From Colwellia sp. (GTDB taxonomy: Bacteria > Pseudomonadota > Gammaproteobacteria > Enterobacterales > Alteromonadaceae): a stretch of DNA of 33,031 nucleotides. Made by a program: the position numbers and the translations under genes. This document shows positions 15,688 to 24,264 of the stretch, one piece after another. The stretch covers positions 1 to 33,031 of the forward strand of contig JABSOX010000058.1 of the NCBI GenBank assembly GCA_013215655.1, written 5' to 3'. Position 1 is the first letter of the stretch; each line of letters begins with the position of its first letter. The notes under the pieces were generated by a model, which saw only the letters and a list, made by a program, of their open reading frames with translations, was not told the DNA's origin and did no database searches.

Positions 15688-18600
15688 TTATAAGTTACAA
15701 ACGTTGTCCCAGTCAGCACCGCCAGGCTCAGACTTGGTCCACCACTTAGCCTTCCATACCGCATTATTGTGAACCATCATGTCACCAGCATTGGCATGGT
15801 CGGGGTTACCCTCCCAATCTTTACGAGGAAAGTTAGGGTAAATGGGTAAGTCATCGACGTTAACGCCATCACAGGTTTTTCCTGTACCGTCACCATCGCC
15901 ATCACCTTTAGTCGCTTCAGGTAAATAGGGAAATTCCACTTTAAAGGCATAGGTTTTACCGCCTTTTTCAATGGTGAAATTAGCAGGACCCGTAAATGGC
16001 ATGTAGTACATCACTTGTGCGCTTACGGTTTCACCGCTCTTAAATGATTCAGTCACACCGCCATACTCATTAATTAAGGTAATTGAAAAGCGATGAAATT
16101 CATTATCAAAACCACCAATGTTATTACCTGCTGCATTTGAACCATTATCTTCAATAGCCATTTTAAATTTCTTCTGAGAACTCCAGTGTGATTTAAAAAT
16201 AGCGGAAGTAGATACCGGCACATCAAACGATATTTTTGCGCCAGATAAATCTAATTCAGAATTATTGATGAATGAAAATGTAGGGCTAATAGGATAATTG
16301 TCGTCTCCTATTGGAAAGTCTTTTGCAGTAAACGTTATATCGACCATTTTTTCTGGCACGATAAAATCAGGGTTACCGTTATGAATATCGTACTCTGTGC
16401 CACTTTGACGGAATTTGTCATAGGCAATCGTTGTCATCGTTGAACCCATGTAATACTCCTGTTTAGCTTGGTCATAATCGAAATCTCCGGCAAGCTCCCA
16501 AAACATTACGCCGCCTAAACCATTGTTAATGACATAATCAACTTTGATCGCCATAGACTCTTCATCTTCAATTGATAAGAAAACTTTTTTCTCGTCATTC
16601 CATAACCATGGTGCTACAGCAACAGATTCATAATGACGTTGATAGTTACCTATTAATTGATCTTGCGGGTCTGTTTCGGGTGTTAAGCCATAGGCGCCAA
16701 TGTAGCTACCTGATTTTCCATCAGCGAGATTTTTAACGTGCCAAAGAGGATTACTGCCGGCAGCAACTTCGTTATCGTTTTCAATGTCATGCCATAAGTT
16801 ATCGATGCCAACAGCGCCATTACCACAGTTGTTTTTATCACCTTTACCTGTACCGTTTGGACATGAACCTTGATCAGGTAATGCTGCTTGTCCCCATAAG
16901 CCATTGGTGCCGCCAGACACATCTCTAAAACCACGGGTATAATATGGAATACCAATATTAATGCGGCCTGCTGATAATGCGCCGCGGAAATAACGCACCG
17001 CCCAATCGGTATTTAGATAACCAATACCTTCAAACTCTTTAGTGCCATAAACATCCCAAGCCGCGAGCTCAGAATCTTCACCAGTATCAAACAAGGCAGC
17101 ATTGGGCCCAACATGAGAGTTCCATGCGCCGTGTAAGTCGTAAGACATAATGTTGACGTAATCTAGGTATTTTGTTGCTTGAAAGGTTTCCATGCCGCGT
17201 AGTAAATAGCCTGAAGAAGGTGAGGCAATGGTTAACATGTAATGTTGACCGTCGCTATCTCCCGCTTTATCAAGTGCTTCGCGCAGGGATTTCATTAACG
17301 CTAAATATGATTTATGTAATGCTGCACGGCGTGGGTTAGAAAAGTCAAAATCATCGGGATGACCCGAGTCTGACATTGAAGACGGATATTCATAATCAAT
17401 ATCTGCACCATCAAAATCATATTTTTTAATGAAGGTTACAACACTATCACTAAAGGCTTTGATACCCGCATGATTGATGCTGCCATCACTATTAGTAGTC
17501 ATGGTATAAAAACCACCACTGGCAACACGGCCAGTTTCATCAAAGTAACCACCTGTTTCAGCCCAACCACCAATAGAAATTAGCGTTTTAACATGTGGAT
17601 ATTGTTTTTTGTATTTCGTTAATAAATTAAAATGACCTTTGTAAGGTAGATTTGGGTCAAGCTCAGCGCCAACAATACCCGGCCATTCCATATTAGTTGC
17701 GGGATTATTTGTATTGCTAGGGTCGCCAATAGAAACTTTATTATTGCCATCAATATGCGCAAAGGCGTAATTGATATGGGTAATTTTATCCCATGGAATA
17801 TCATTAACTAAATAGCTTGGTTGCTCATTTGCGCCATTACGCCAGCTGGTGAAGTAACCAATAACACGACGTGGATGATCTGCGCCCATTTCTTCACGAC
17901 CGTTAACATCGTAAACCGTACAATAAGGTGTATTGGTTTCAGGGGTTTGATATAAACCTCTAGGCTGACACGCAGTTCGGTCGTCATTAGGATCGCCAAC
18001 CTTAACAACGTTGACAAAGACACTTGCACTTGTACCTACAGCAGCATCATCATCGGTTGCTTGTAAACTAAACTCAACATTCCCTAATGCAGTTGCTTGC
18101 CAAGTAAAACTTGCACTACTCGCTGCTGAAGTAAAAATTGATTGAACACCAGAAAATAATTCCAGACCACTTATCGTGCCATCACTATCTGTTGCACTTA
18201 AAGAAAAGGTGACTTCATCACCTATATGAACCTCATTCGGTTGTGCTGAAATGACTAAACTTGCATCAGGCGCTTTATTATCTGGTGGGGTATCTTTTTC
18301 AGTGATAGTTAAATTAAGATGACTCGTTGTTGCCGTTGCTTGCTTATCATCATAAGTGGTTACCGTGAAATAATGTGAACCTATAATTGCCGTCCAAGTT
18401 AATTGTGACGATGTAGATGTCAAGGTAGTAAGCAGGCTACCATCGAGAAATACATCACTGTGGTCGATACTGCCATCACTGTCTTTAGCCAAGAAAGACA
18501 TGACAACGCTGTCATTTTCGACAAAAGAAGCGTTGTTTTCGGGTGAAATCCAGCTTACCGACGGCGGTATGTTTATATCTCCGTCAATTATACAATCACC

Positions 18601-18840
18601 AAGTTTTTTCCATTCTTGCCAAGGTCCTGACTTTAATAATGGATCAGTTTGATTCCACCATTTAGCTTTAAATCCTTGTTCTTGGCGTTGTACTAGTTCA
18701 CCCGATGTATAGGTTCCTCCCGATTGCCACTCTGCAAAAGTACTACAATCAATATCCGCAGCTTGCACTGCACCCCCTAAAAACATCAGCGAAGAGACGC
18801 TGAGCTTAACGACGGATTTTAGGATTTTATTTTTATTCAT
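15688..18840 (-). CDS. Large GH18 chitinase / chitodextrinase-like enzyme with N- and C-terminal CBM5/12
   Basis: The ATG at 18840 is chosen over an in-frame GTG at 18858 because GGGAA lies 6-7 bases before it; the product is 1050 residues. Layout: signal peptide (1-27, ending AVQA), CBM5/12 (32-83), two bacterial Ig-like domains (about 89-178 and 190-280), GH18 barrel (about 320-815) with DGADIDYE at 477-484 (catalytic Glu484), SIGGWAETGG and MSYDLHGAWN, a beta-sandwich region (about 835-985), a Gly/Asp linker (GDGDGDGTG) and a C-terminal CBM5/12 (KAKWWTKSEPGG). Length and the YPNFPRKDW...HANAGD ending recall Vibrio chitodextrinases (EndoI type), so it may favour soluble oligomers; plain endochitinase activity is equally possible. 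It is the promoter-proximal gene of the cluster. Confidence 0.94.
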   Translation of the reverse strand: MNKNKILKSVVKLSVSSLMFLGGAVQAADIDCSTFAEWQSGGTYTSGELVQRQEQGFKAKWWNQTDPLLKSGPWQEWKKLGDCIIDGDINIPPSVSWISPENNASFVENDSVVMSFLAKDSDGSIDHSDVFLDGSLLTTLTSTSSQLTWTAIIGSHYFTVTTYDDKQATATTSHLNLTITEKDTPPDNKAPDASLVISAQPNEVHIGDEVTFSLSATDSDGTISGLELFSGVQSIFTSAASSASFTWQATALGNVEFSLQATDDDAAVGTSASVFVNVVKVGDPNDDRTACQPRGLYQTPETNTPYCTVYDVNGREEMGADHPRRVIGYFTSWRNGANEQPSYLVNDIPWDKITHINYAFAHIDGNNKVSIGDPSNTNNPATNMEWPGIVGAELDPNLPYKGHFNLLTKYKKQYPHVKTLISIGGWAETGGYFDETGRVASGGFYTMTTNSDGSINHAGIKAFSDSVVTFIKKYDFDGADIDYEYPSSMSDSGHPDDFDFSNPRRAALHKSYLALMKSLREALDKAGDSDGQHYMLTIASPSSGYLLRGMETFQATKYLDYVNIMSYDLHGAWNSHVGPNAALFDTGEDSELAAWDVYGTKEFEGIGYLNTDWAVRYFRGALSAGRINIGIPYYTRGFRDVSGGTNGLWGQAALPDQGSCPNGTGKGDKNNCGNGAVGIDNLWHDIENDNEVAAGSNPLWHVKNLADGKSGSYIGAYGLTPETDPQDQLIGNYQRHYESVAVAPWLWNDEKKVFLSIEDEESMAIKVDYVINNGLGGVMFWELAGDFDYDQAKQEYYMGSTMTTIAYDKFRQSGTEYDIHNGNPDFIVPEKMVDITFTAKDFPIGDDNYPISPTFSFINNSELDLSGAKISFDVPVSTSAIFKSHWSSQKKFKMAIEDNGSNAAGNNIGGFDNEFHRFSITLINEYGGVTESFKSGETVSAQVMYYMPFTGPANFTIEKGGKTYAFKVEFPYLPEATKGDGDGDGTGKTCDGVNVDDLPIYPNFPRKDWEGNPDHANAGDMMVHNNAVWKAKWWTKSEPGGADWDNVCNL

Positions 18841-19278
18841 TATCATTTCCCGTACCACAAGTTTGTTAACATTTCGTTACATTAACCTTAACTTAACATA
18901 AATTTAACATAGTGCAAATTTACGGACCTGATTACTTAATGAACAATAAATTTTACTGAAGGCGTTATAGGTAAAGAGGAAGAGAAGAAAGTTTAACAAT
19001 AAATAACATCAGAAATTATGAATACCCCCCTTAAAAAACATTCGCGGCGATGATAACAACGTTATTTTTTATATAATATAATCAAAAGATTAAATAAGAT
19101 CCGGTAAAGTACTAATGACTTAGTAGCAATAAAATGAAAATTACATATATCAAATAGGAATAACTTATTTCATTTAATTGGTGCAGGTGATTTATATAAA
19201 AACAATTGCACAGTCTAACTTGATAAAATGACATTATCTTTATTTAAAGCATATGGTTTAAATAAGAATTTTATACTA
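18841..19278. other. Upstream region of the chitin cluster
   Basis: There is no gene in 438 bp. It should contain the cluster promoter. Close to the GH18 start lies a run of TTAAC-rich motifs (18866-18910) including the shared 14-mer; further out it is plain AT-rich DNA with a C-run at 19024-19030 and a short GATAAC/GTTAT inverted repeat near 19054. No convincing -35/-10 pair and no terminator for the GGDEF-EAL gene could be assigned. Confidence 0.5.
18878..18891 (-). promoter_or_regulatory. 14-bp element shared by two chitin-cluster upstream regions (copy 2)
   Basis: Same TTAAGGTTAATGTA as at 11157-11170, here 38 bp upstream of the first gene of the cluster, in the same orientation relative to transcription. 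Confidence 0.4.
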
Positions 19279-21492
19279 TCAACTCTTTTTGTAGTTAGAT
19301 AAAAACCGTTCAAATGCACCGGCAGGCAATGGTATTGACAAATGATAACCTTGACCATAATCACATTGACAGTTTTTCAAAATTTCAGCTTGCTCAGCGG
19401 TTTCAATACCTTCAGCAACAACTTTTAAACCTAAACGATGTGCCATCACAACAATGGCTTCACAAAGTACTTTATCGTCAGAGTTTTCTGCAATATGGTC
19501 GACAAAAGATTTGTCTATTTTTAAATAATCAATATCAAAACGTCTTAAATAGGCAAGTGATGAATATCCCGTACCAAAATCATCAAGAGATACTTGAAAG
19601 CCTAAATCGCGTAATGAAATCAAGTGACTCGAAATATCTTCATGCCCTTCCATCAACATACTTTCAGTAATTTCAATACCAATGGCTTGAGCAGGTATAC
19701 CAATATCTTCGATTAAATTTGACCAATGATGGGTACTTTGATCCTGAAACTGCACTGGTGAGGTATTAACGTTAATTTGAAAGTTTGGGTGAAATATTTT
19801 TCGCCATATTTTTACTTGTCGTGCCGCTTCAAGAAAGACCCATTCCCCTATTTCAATAATAAGACGAGTCTCTTCCAACAATGGAATAAACACCGTCGGC
19901 GAAACAAAACCTCTCTTTGGGTGATGCCAACGAAGTAATGCTTCAGCTTTGTATATTTTACCTCCATTTAGAACAGAGATCGGTTGAAAATGAACTTCAA
20001 ATTGTTTGTTTCTCAGGGCGTGGTGTAAGTCTCTGACTAAACTTGCCCGCTCCAATGCCTGCTCTTGCATTTTTGCAGTAAAATAATGCCAACGATTACG
20101 TCCATTAGCTTTTGCCGCATACATCGCTTGGTCGGCATTTTTCAATAGTGCTTGAATACTTTTTGAATCTTGTGCACAAAACGTAATACCAATACTGGCA
20201 GAGATAAAGGTTTTCTCTATGAGCTGAAAAGGCTGCTTTAATTGCTCAAGAATTTTAGTACACACTTGCTCAATATTGCTTTCCTTTTGCACATCGCGAA
20301 GAATGACTACAAATTCATCTCCACCCAAACGTGCAATGGTATCAGATTGTCGAGTACAGTCATTAATTCGGTTTGCAGCTTCAATCAATAATTTATCGCC
20401 CTGCTCATGCCCCAAACTATCATTAACGTCTTTAAATTGGTCAAGATCGATAAGTAATAAAGCAAAAGGAATTTTTTCTCGAATGCTATAACTGATTTGT
20501 CGCTCAAGTCGATCTTGAAATAAACGTCGATTAGGTAAACTGGTTAGAAAGTCGTAATTGGCTTGTGTCCAAATTTGCTTTTCTCTATCGGCTAGCTGTC
20601 TATTGTGCTTTCTTAATTGAAATTGACGATAAAATAAAAAGGAAACAAGTACAGAAACAATAATAAAGAACTGTATAATCCTTTGATAATCTTCTGTTAT
20701 TTCATAACGAATAGTTATCCAAGAGTTTTCAATTCGCATTTTATCTTCTTGGCGGATAGAGTTTATTGCTTTATTAAATATACTAACCAACGCTGATTTT
20801 TCTTTCCTAATGCCAATACCTAATTCAATAACCGATAACTCATCAAACTGACCATTAATTTTTAAGGAGGTATAACCGCCTGCTTGAATAGCGTATCCCG
20901 CAAGGTTAAGCCCGGTTAAATAACCAAAAAGCTCCCCGTTATCAACCATCTTCAAAGCTTTTTGTCGAGACTCAATTTCAATTACCCGCAAATCAGGATA
21001 GTCATTTCTCAGTAAATCGACATATGAGTTTCCTGTCAAGATGCCCAATTTTTTTTGTGTAAGTTGTGAAAAAGTAGAGACAAAAAACTTCTCTTGAGTG
21101 GTTACTAATACAAAAGGAATATCCACATAGGTATCGGTAAAGTTAAGAAACGTTTCTCTTTGCGGGGTTATTGCCGCCAAAGCAATAAAATCACAACGAC
21201 CACTTTTTATATATTCAAGTGATTGCTGCCATGATTTGGTCACTATTAATTTAAAAGGTATATCAATAAAACGTTGGAAATACTTTAAATATTCTGCGCC
21301 GATACCAACATGACGACCACGATTTATCTCGTCTAAAGGAAGAGAGTTAGACGCAGTGCAATAAGGTATTTCTTTTAATTTTTTTAAATAAGTTTTTTCT
21401 TCAAAAGTAAGATAATGTTCATTCGAGGATTCAGCTATCGCCGTATAGCTGACAAACATAGCTATTAAAATCAATAAACAAGAACTTTTCAC
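19279..21492 (-). CDS. Membrane SBP_bac_3-GGDEF-EAL cyclic-di-GMP protein
   Basis: Numbered from a GTG at 21492: signal peptide (VKSSCLLILIAMFVSYTAIA), periplasmic SBP_bac_3 domain (about 25-262), one transmembrane helix (about 272-292), GGDEF domain with an intact GGDEF motif at 390-394 (diguanylate cyclase), and EAL domain with EAL at 517-519 plus DDFGTGYSSL, KIDKSFV and EGIE (phosphodiesterase). Both catalytic halves keep their signature residues, so either activity may be controlled by ligand binding outside the membrane. The frame is open to a TTG at 21594, but that would add a 34-residue tail with no usable ribosome-binding site and place the start inside a strongly structured segment; neither start is proven. 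It lies between the chitin cluster and a divergent solo SBP_bac_3 gene. Confidence 0.93.
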   Translation of the reverse strand: MKSSCLLILIAMFVSYTAIAESSNEHYLTFEEKTYLKKLKEIPYCTASNSLPLDEINRGRHVGIGAEYLKYFQRFIDIPFKLIVTKSWQQSLEYIKSGRCDFIALAAITPQRETFLNFTDTYVDIPFVLVTTQEKFFVSTFSQLTQKKLGILTGNSYVDLLRNDYPDLRVIEIESRQKALKMVDNGELFGYLTGLNLAGYAIQAGGYTSLKINGQFDELSVIELGIGIRKEKSALVSIFNKAINSIRQEDKMRIENSWITIRYEITEDYQRIIQFFIIVSVLVSFLFYRQFQLRKHNRQLADREKQIWTQANYDFLTSLPNRRLFQDRLERQISYSIREKIPFALLLIDLDQFKDVNDSLGHEQGDKLLIEAANRINDCTRQSDTIARLGGDEFVVILRDVQKESNIEQVCTKILEQLKQPFQLIEKTFISASIGITFCAQDSKSIQALLKNADQAMYAAKANGRNRWHYFTAKMQEQALERASLVRDLHHALRNKQFEVHFQPISVLNGGKIYKAEALLRWHHPKRGFVSPTVFIPLLEETRLIIEIGEWVFLEAARQVKIWRKIFHPNFQINVNTSPVQFQDQSTHHWSNLIEDIGIPAQAIGIEITESMLMEGHEDISSHLISLRDLGFQVSLDDFGTGYSSLAYLRRFDIDYLKIDKSFVDHIAENSDDKVLCEAIVVMAHRLGLKVVAEGIETAEQAEILKNCQCDYGQGYHLSIPLPAGAFERFLSNYKKS

Positions 21493-21578
21493 AAGCTGTT
21501 TCAATAAATGTAAACCATTTATCAATAACAAAAAATGTACTTTTAATATCGCCTTAATAAGCTCACCTTTTACAAATA

Positions 21579-21687
21579 AACTACCCCGAGGCAAGCCTTC
21601 TCGCTTAGGCTCGACTTCACTGTGGTGAAACGGGGAGTTAACCTAAGAATAACACCACGAAGTGGCATTTATAAAGCTGCTAAGCAG
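21579..21687 (-). ncRNA. Candidate structured leader of the GGDEF-EAL gene
   Basis: Several helices can be drawn: CTTAGG (21604-21609) with CCTAAG (21642-21647), enclosing hairpin TTCAC-TGTG-GTGAA (21616-21629); CCCCG (21584-21588) with CGGGG (21631-21635), extended by AACT/AGTT; and side hairpins CCAC-GAA-GTGG (21655-21665) and CTGC-TAA-GCAG (21677-21687). The CCCCG and CTTAGG helices cross, implying a pseudoknot or two exclusive folds. It does not fit the GEMM c-di-GMP riboswitch core I know. It may instead be a relic of a repeat element. Confidence 0.35.
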
Positions 21688-21955
21688 ATTTATTAAAATA
21701 ACTCGACATCACCTGTAGCCTCTACATTTTGGCAAGACTATTTAAAAAAATCTCTGATAAAAACACGGGCAGAAGCACAACCATCAACAATGAGTATTTT
21801 ATCAATTAGACATATCTCGATATTTAATGCGTGAAGAAAGTATAATTCATATATAATTTATTGCTTGCAAGGACACTTAAATCACAAGTAATTGGACAAA
21901 GAGACAATGTTAAACAATAGTTAAACTGTTGTATTTTGGCTTGCAGGAATTAAAC
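21688..21955. promoter_or_regulatory. Divergent promoter region
   Basis: Separates the GGDEF-EAL gene (minus) from the SBP gene (plus). It is AT-rich, with an imperfect operator-like inverted repeat ACAATAGTT (21914-21922) / AACTGTTGT (21924-21932), one mismatch, about 24-42 bp before the plus-strand start. TATAAT occurs at 21840-21845, but I cannot pair it with a -35 confidently. Confidence 0.4.
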
Positions 21956-22684
21956 TTGTCTTCCGCCCAAATAAAAATTTTTCTCTTATTATGCTCTTTA
22001 TCGCAACATGTTCATTGTTACGACAAGATTAAGGTAGTAACCGAAGTATTTAAACCATTTCAAACTCAACAATCAGATGGTCAAATCAGTGGTTGGTCTA
22101 CAGATATTGTTAGGCACGTTCTAAACGCCGCAAAAATTGATTATGAATTTACCGTACTTCCCTGGGCTCGTGCTTATCAAACAGTTAAACATCAACCAAA
22201 TATCTTAATATTTTCATTATTGAGAATAAAAGAGCGCAATGATAACTTTAATTGGTTAATACCACTTTGTACCATTGAAATAGCTTTTTATACCCTTGAA
22301 AGTAATCATGGAATATCAATAAATAATTTAGCGGATGCTAAGGCTTATCGCATTGGCGTTGAACGAGACCAAGCAAAAAAGGAGTTTTTAATTAAGCATG
22401 GTTTGGCCAAAAACATTGTTGAAGTAGATAATAATCAACAACTCAGGGAGATGATGAAATATCAACGTGTTGACATCATCATCGCCGCTAAAGATTATAT
22501 AGATGCGGATAAAAACATTAATACGTTCAAACATCTATTTACCATTCAAGAGCTCAATCGTACCCTCTACCTTGCTTCTTATAAAGACACTGCAAATACA
22601 GATGTTGATGAGAAAATAAAAGTTGCGTATCAACAACAAAAGAATAATATTCAACGACAATGTGCATTTTCAGAAAAGCAGTAA
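21956..22684 (+). CDS. Periplasmic substrate-binding protein, SBP_bac_3-like (orphan)
   Basis: The TTG at 21956 is preferred because AGGA lies 7-8 bases upstream; an earlier in-frame TTG at 21929 has no such signal and lies in an inverted repeat. A short signal peptide (IKIFLLLCSLSQHVHC) is followed by a single solute-binding fold: KVVTEVFKPFQ, GWSTDIVRHVLNAA, LPWARAYQTVK, ERNDNFNWL, then YRIGVERDQAKKEFL. It is a distant relative of the protein at 4946-5719 (shared PW.RA and ER motifs). No transporter gene is adjacent. Being divergent from a membrane SBP-GGDEF-EAL gene, it could share a ligand or regulator with it, but this is inference. Confidence 0.83.
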   Translation: MSSAQIKIFLLLCSLSQHVHCYDKIKVVTEVFKPFQTQQSDGQISGWSTDIVRHVLNAAKIDYEFTVLPWARAYQTVKHQPNILIFSLLRIKERNDNFNWLIPLCTIEIAFYTLESNHGISINNLADAKAYRIGVERDQAKKEFLIKHGLAKNIVEVDNNQQLREMMKYQRVDIIIAAKDYIDADKNINTFKHLFTIQELNRTLYLASYKDTANTDVDEKIKVAYQQQKNNIQRQCAFSEKQ

Positions 22685-22695
22685 AACAAATAGTG

Positions 22696-22735
22696 TTTGT
22701 TGCCACTTAGCTCAAATTCAATATGTGGCAACAAA
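22696..22735. terminator. Hairpin between convergent genes
   Basis: Perfect 11-bp arms TTTGTTGCCAC (22696-22706) and GTGGCAACAAA (22725-22735) with an 18-base loop, 11 bp after the plus-strand SBP stop and 28 bp beyond the stop of the minus-strand PDZ gene. It probably ends both transcripts, although T-runs are poor on both sides. Confidence 0.65.
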
Positions 22736-22763
22736 GTACGCGGTAACAGTCAAAAGATAAAAT

Positions 22764-24173
22764 TTATAAGCTACACACTCTGTCAGTTACTGAAGATATA
22801 CTAGGTAACCAAAACCTATGTCGGCGACTTTGAGTAGGTATACCTAGCGATTTAAGTCGGTCACCAGAAACCTTATATTTAGTAAAGAAAAAAGCACTTA
22901 ATTCATATTTTTTATTCGCTTGTATATTTATTACAATAGCTTTTTTTCCTCTTCCTTTGCTTTTAAGTTCAATAGTATGTTTACCTATGGGTAAAGAATA
23001 AGTATGTTTAATTAATTTTCCATCATTACCGTCAATACTGGTAATCATTGTTGAGCCTAGCGACATTCCTACTCCTCTGCCTTGAGTTCCCGTAGTAATA
23101 GTAGGACGCGATTTAAAAATACTGACAACCCCACAGGCATTTTCATCGTTAGTAACTTTTTTCTTCTGGAGTTGTTGTAGAGAAACGTCTTGAAGCTGAT
23201 AAATAAAAGGTGGGTAACTTTCAGTATTACCTACAGAAAAATTAATAGCAGGTATGTGCTGCCCTCTTATTTTAGTTGTTATAAAATACTCAGTACTATC
23301 AATAAGAAAACCTAACGTTACTTCCTCCCCAGCTGATAATTTTTTAAACTCATTCATCAAGTTATTGTGTGCTGCATGTAAGATATAAAGGTGATTGATA
23401 GAAATGAGCAAATCACCTTTTTCTATTGTTAAAAATTCGCCACTGCTACCAACTAAGATATCAAGTACTCGATAACCCCGAGAAGCACTATCTAAAGCAA
23501 TCACTAAACCGAGATTAGCTAGCGTTTGTGCTGGAATATTCGCTAAATAACTAAATTGGTGCATATCATTGCCCAATTTCTTTTCACTTTCAGAAATCGT
23601 TAATAAAGTACCTTGTATTCTTTGTTTCAGTTGCTCAAGGCTATTCAGTGATTTATCTGAAAAATTATTTTGGCCAATCGTCAAGTTAACTTCAGGCAAA
23701 TAAAGCGCCTTAATGAGTGTGCTCGTTTCGTGATAAACACCTGCTGACTGAAATGCTATTTTAGTGATTTTTTGAGGCCGTTGAAATAATTGTTTTAATG
23801 TGTTTTTTGAAGAAGTATCAATGTTTTTGTCATTAACTTTGACGATAAAATCGTTACTTTTAATCAATAACTGATCCGCATAACTACCCGGTGTAACGGA
23901 AAGTACTTTAAAACCCTTTGCTGCACTTTCAAAATCAAGCACTAAACCAAGTTCACTAATGCTTTGTGAAGGTAACGAAACCGTATATGAAAGGTCCGTC
24001 ATCTTATTGCCTAATGTCGCTTCATGTTGAGCTATTAATTGTATGGTCTTATTAATGTCTTCTGTTTGCTGATTTAATAGCATCATTGATTGTGGACTAT
24101 AACTAGTTGCTTGCACATTAAGAGCAGTGCTTAACAAAAAAACAAGTAAACTTAACCCGTTAAAAATTTTCAT
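22764..24173 (-). CDS. Secreted protein with duplicated PDZ-like domain
   Basis: The ATG at 24173 (AAGGA about 8 bases upstream) is preferred to the in-frame ATG at 24191. A signal peptide (1-22, ending NVQA) is followed by two copies of one unit, about 54-155 and 199-303. LGNKMTDLSYTVSLPSQ matches LGNDMHQFSYLANIPAQ, and GFKVLSVTPGSYAD / SNDFIVKVND matches GYRVLDILVGSSGE / KGDLLISINH. The latter halves have the look of PDZ peptide-binding domains; no protease domain is present. A third C-terminal domain (about 325-469; GVVSIFKSRP, LPIGKHTIELKSKGRGKKAIVINIQANKKYELSAF) has a PEGA-like ring but is unassigned. It lies downstream of an ECF sigma/anti-sigma pair on the same strand, so it may sense or transmit an envelope signal, or simply be part of the regulon. 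Confidence 0.78.
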   Translation of the reverse strand: MKIFNGLSLLVFLLSTALNVQATSYSPQSMMLLNQQTEDINKTIQLIAQHEATLGNKMTDLSYTVSLPSQSISELGLVLDFESAAKGFKVLSVTPGSYADQLLIKSNDFIVKVNDKNIDTSSKNTLKQLFQRPQKITKIAFQSAGVYHETSTLIKALYLPEVNLTIGQNNFSDKSLNSLEQLKQRIQGTLLTISESEKKLGNDMHQFSYLANIPAQTLANLGLVIALDSASRGYRVLDILVGSSGEFLTIEKGDLLISINHLYILHAAHNNLMNEFKKLSAGEEVTLGFLIDSTEYFITTKIRGQHIPAINFSVGNTESYPPFIYQLQDVSLQQLQKKKVTNDENACGVVSIFKSRPTITTGTQGRGVGMSLGSTMITSIDGNDGKLIKHTYSLPIGKHTIELKSKGRGKKAIVINIQANKKYELSAFFFTKYKVSGDRLKSLGIPTQSRRHRFWLPSISSVTDRVCSL

Positions 24174-24198
24174 TATACTTTCCTTGTTCATCGCTTAT

Positions 24199-24251
24199 CT
24201 ATTGCTTAGCCATCATCTAATTTTTAAATCAGATAGATGATTAAGCAATAG
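24199..24251 (-). repeat. Long intercistronic hairpin
   Basis: CTATTGCTTA + ATCATCTA (24199-24208 and 24212-24219, with a 3-base bulge) pairs with TAGATGAT + TAAGCAATAG (24234-24251), an 18-bp stem. There is no T-run on the minus strand, so it may be a processing or attenuation element between the anti-sigma and PDZ genes. Confidence 0.7.
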
Positions 24252-24264
24252 CTAACATGAGTAT

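Noticed and set aside
21579-21687. GEMM-type c-di-GMP riboswitch upstream of the GGDEF-EAL gene
   Set aside because: The conserved core I know for GEMM is not visible; kept only as an unnamed structured leader.
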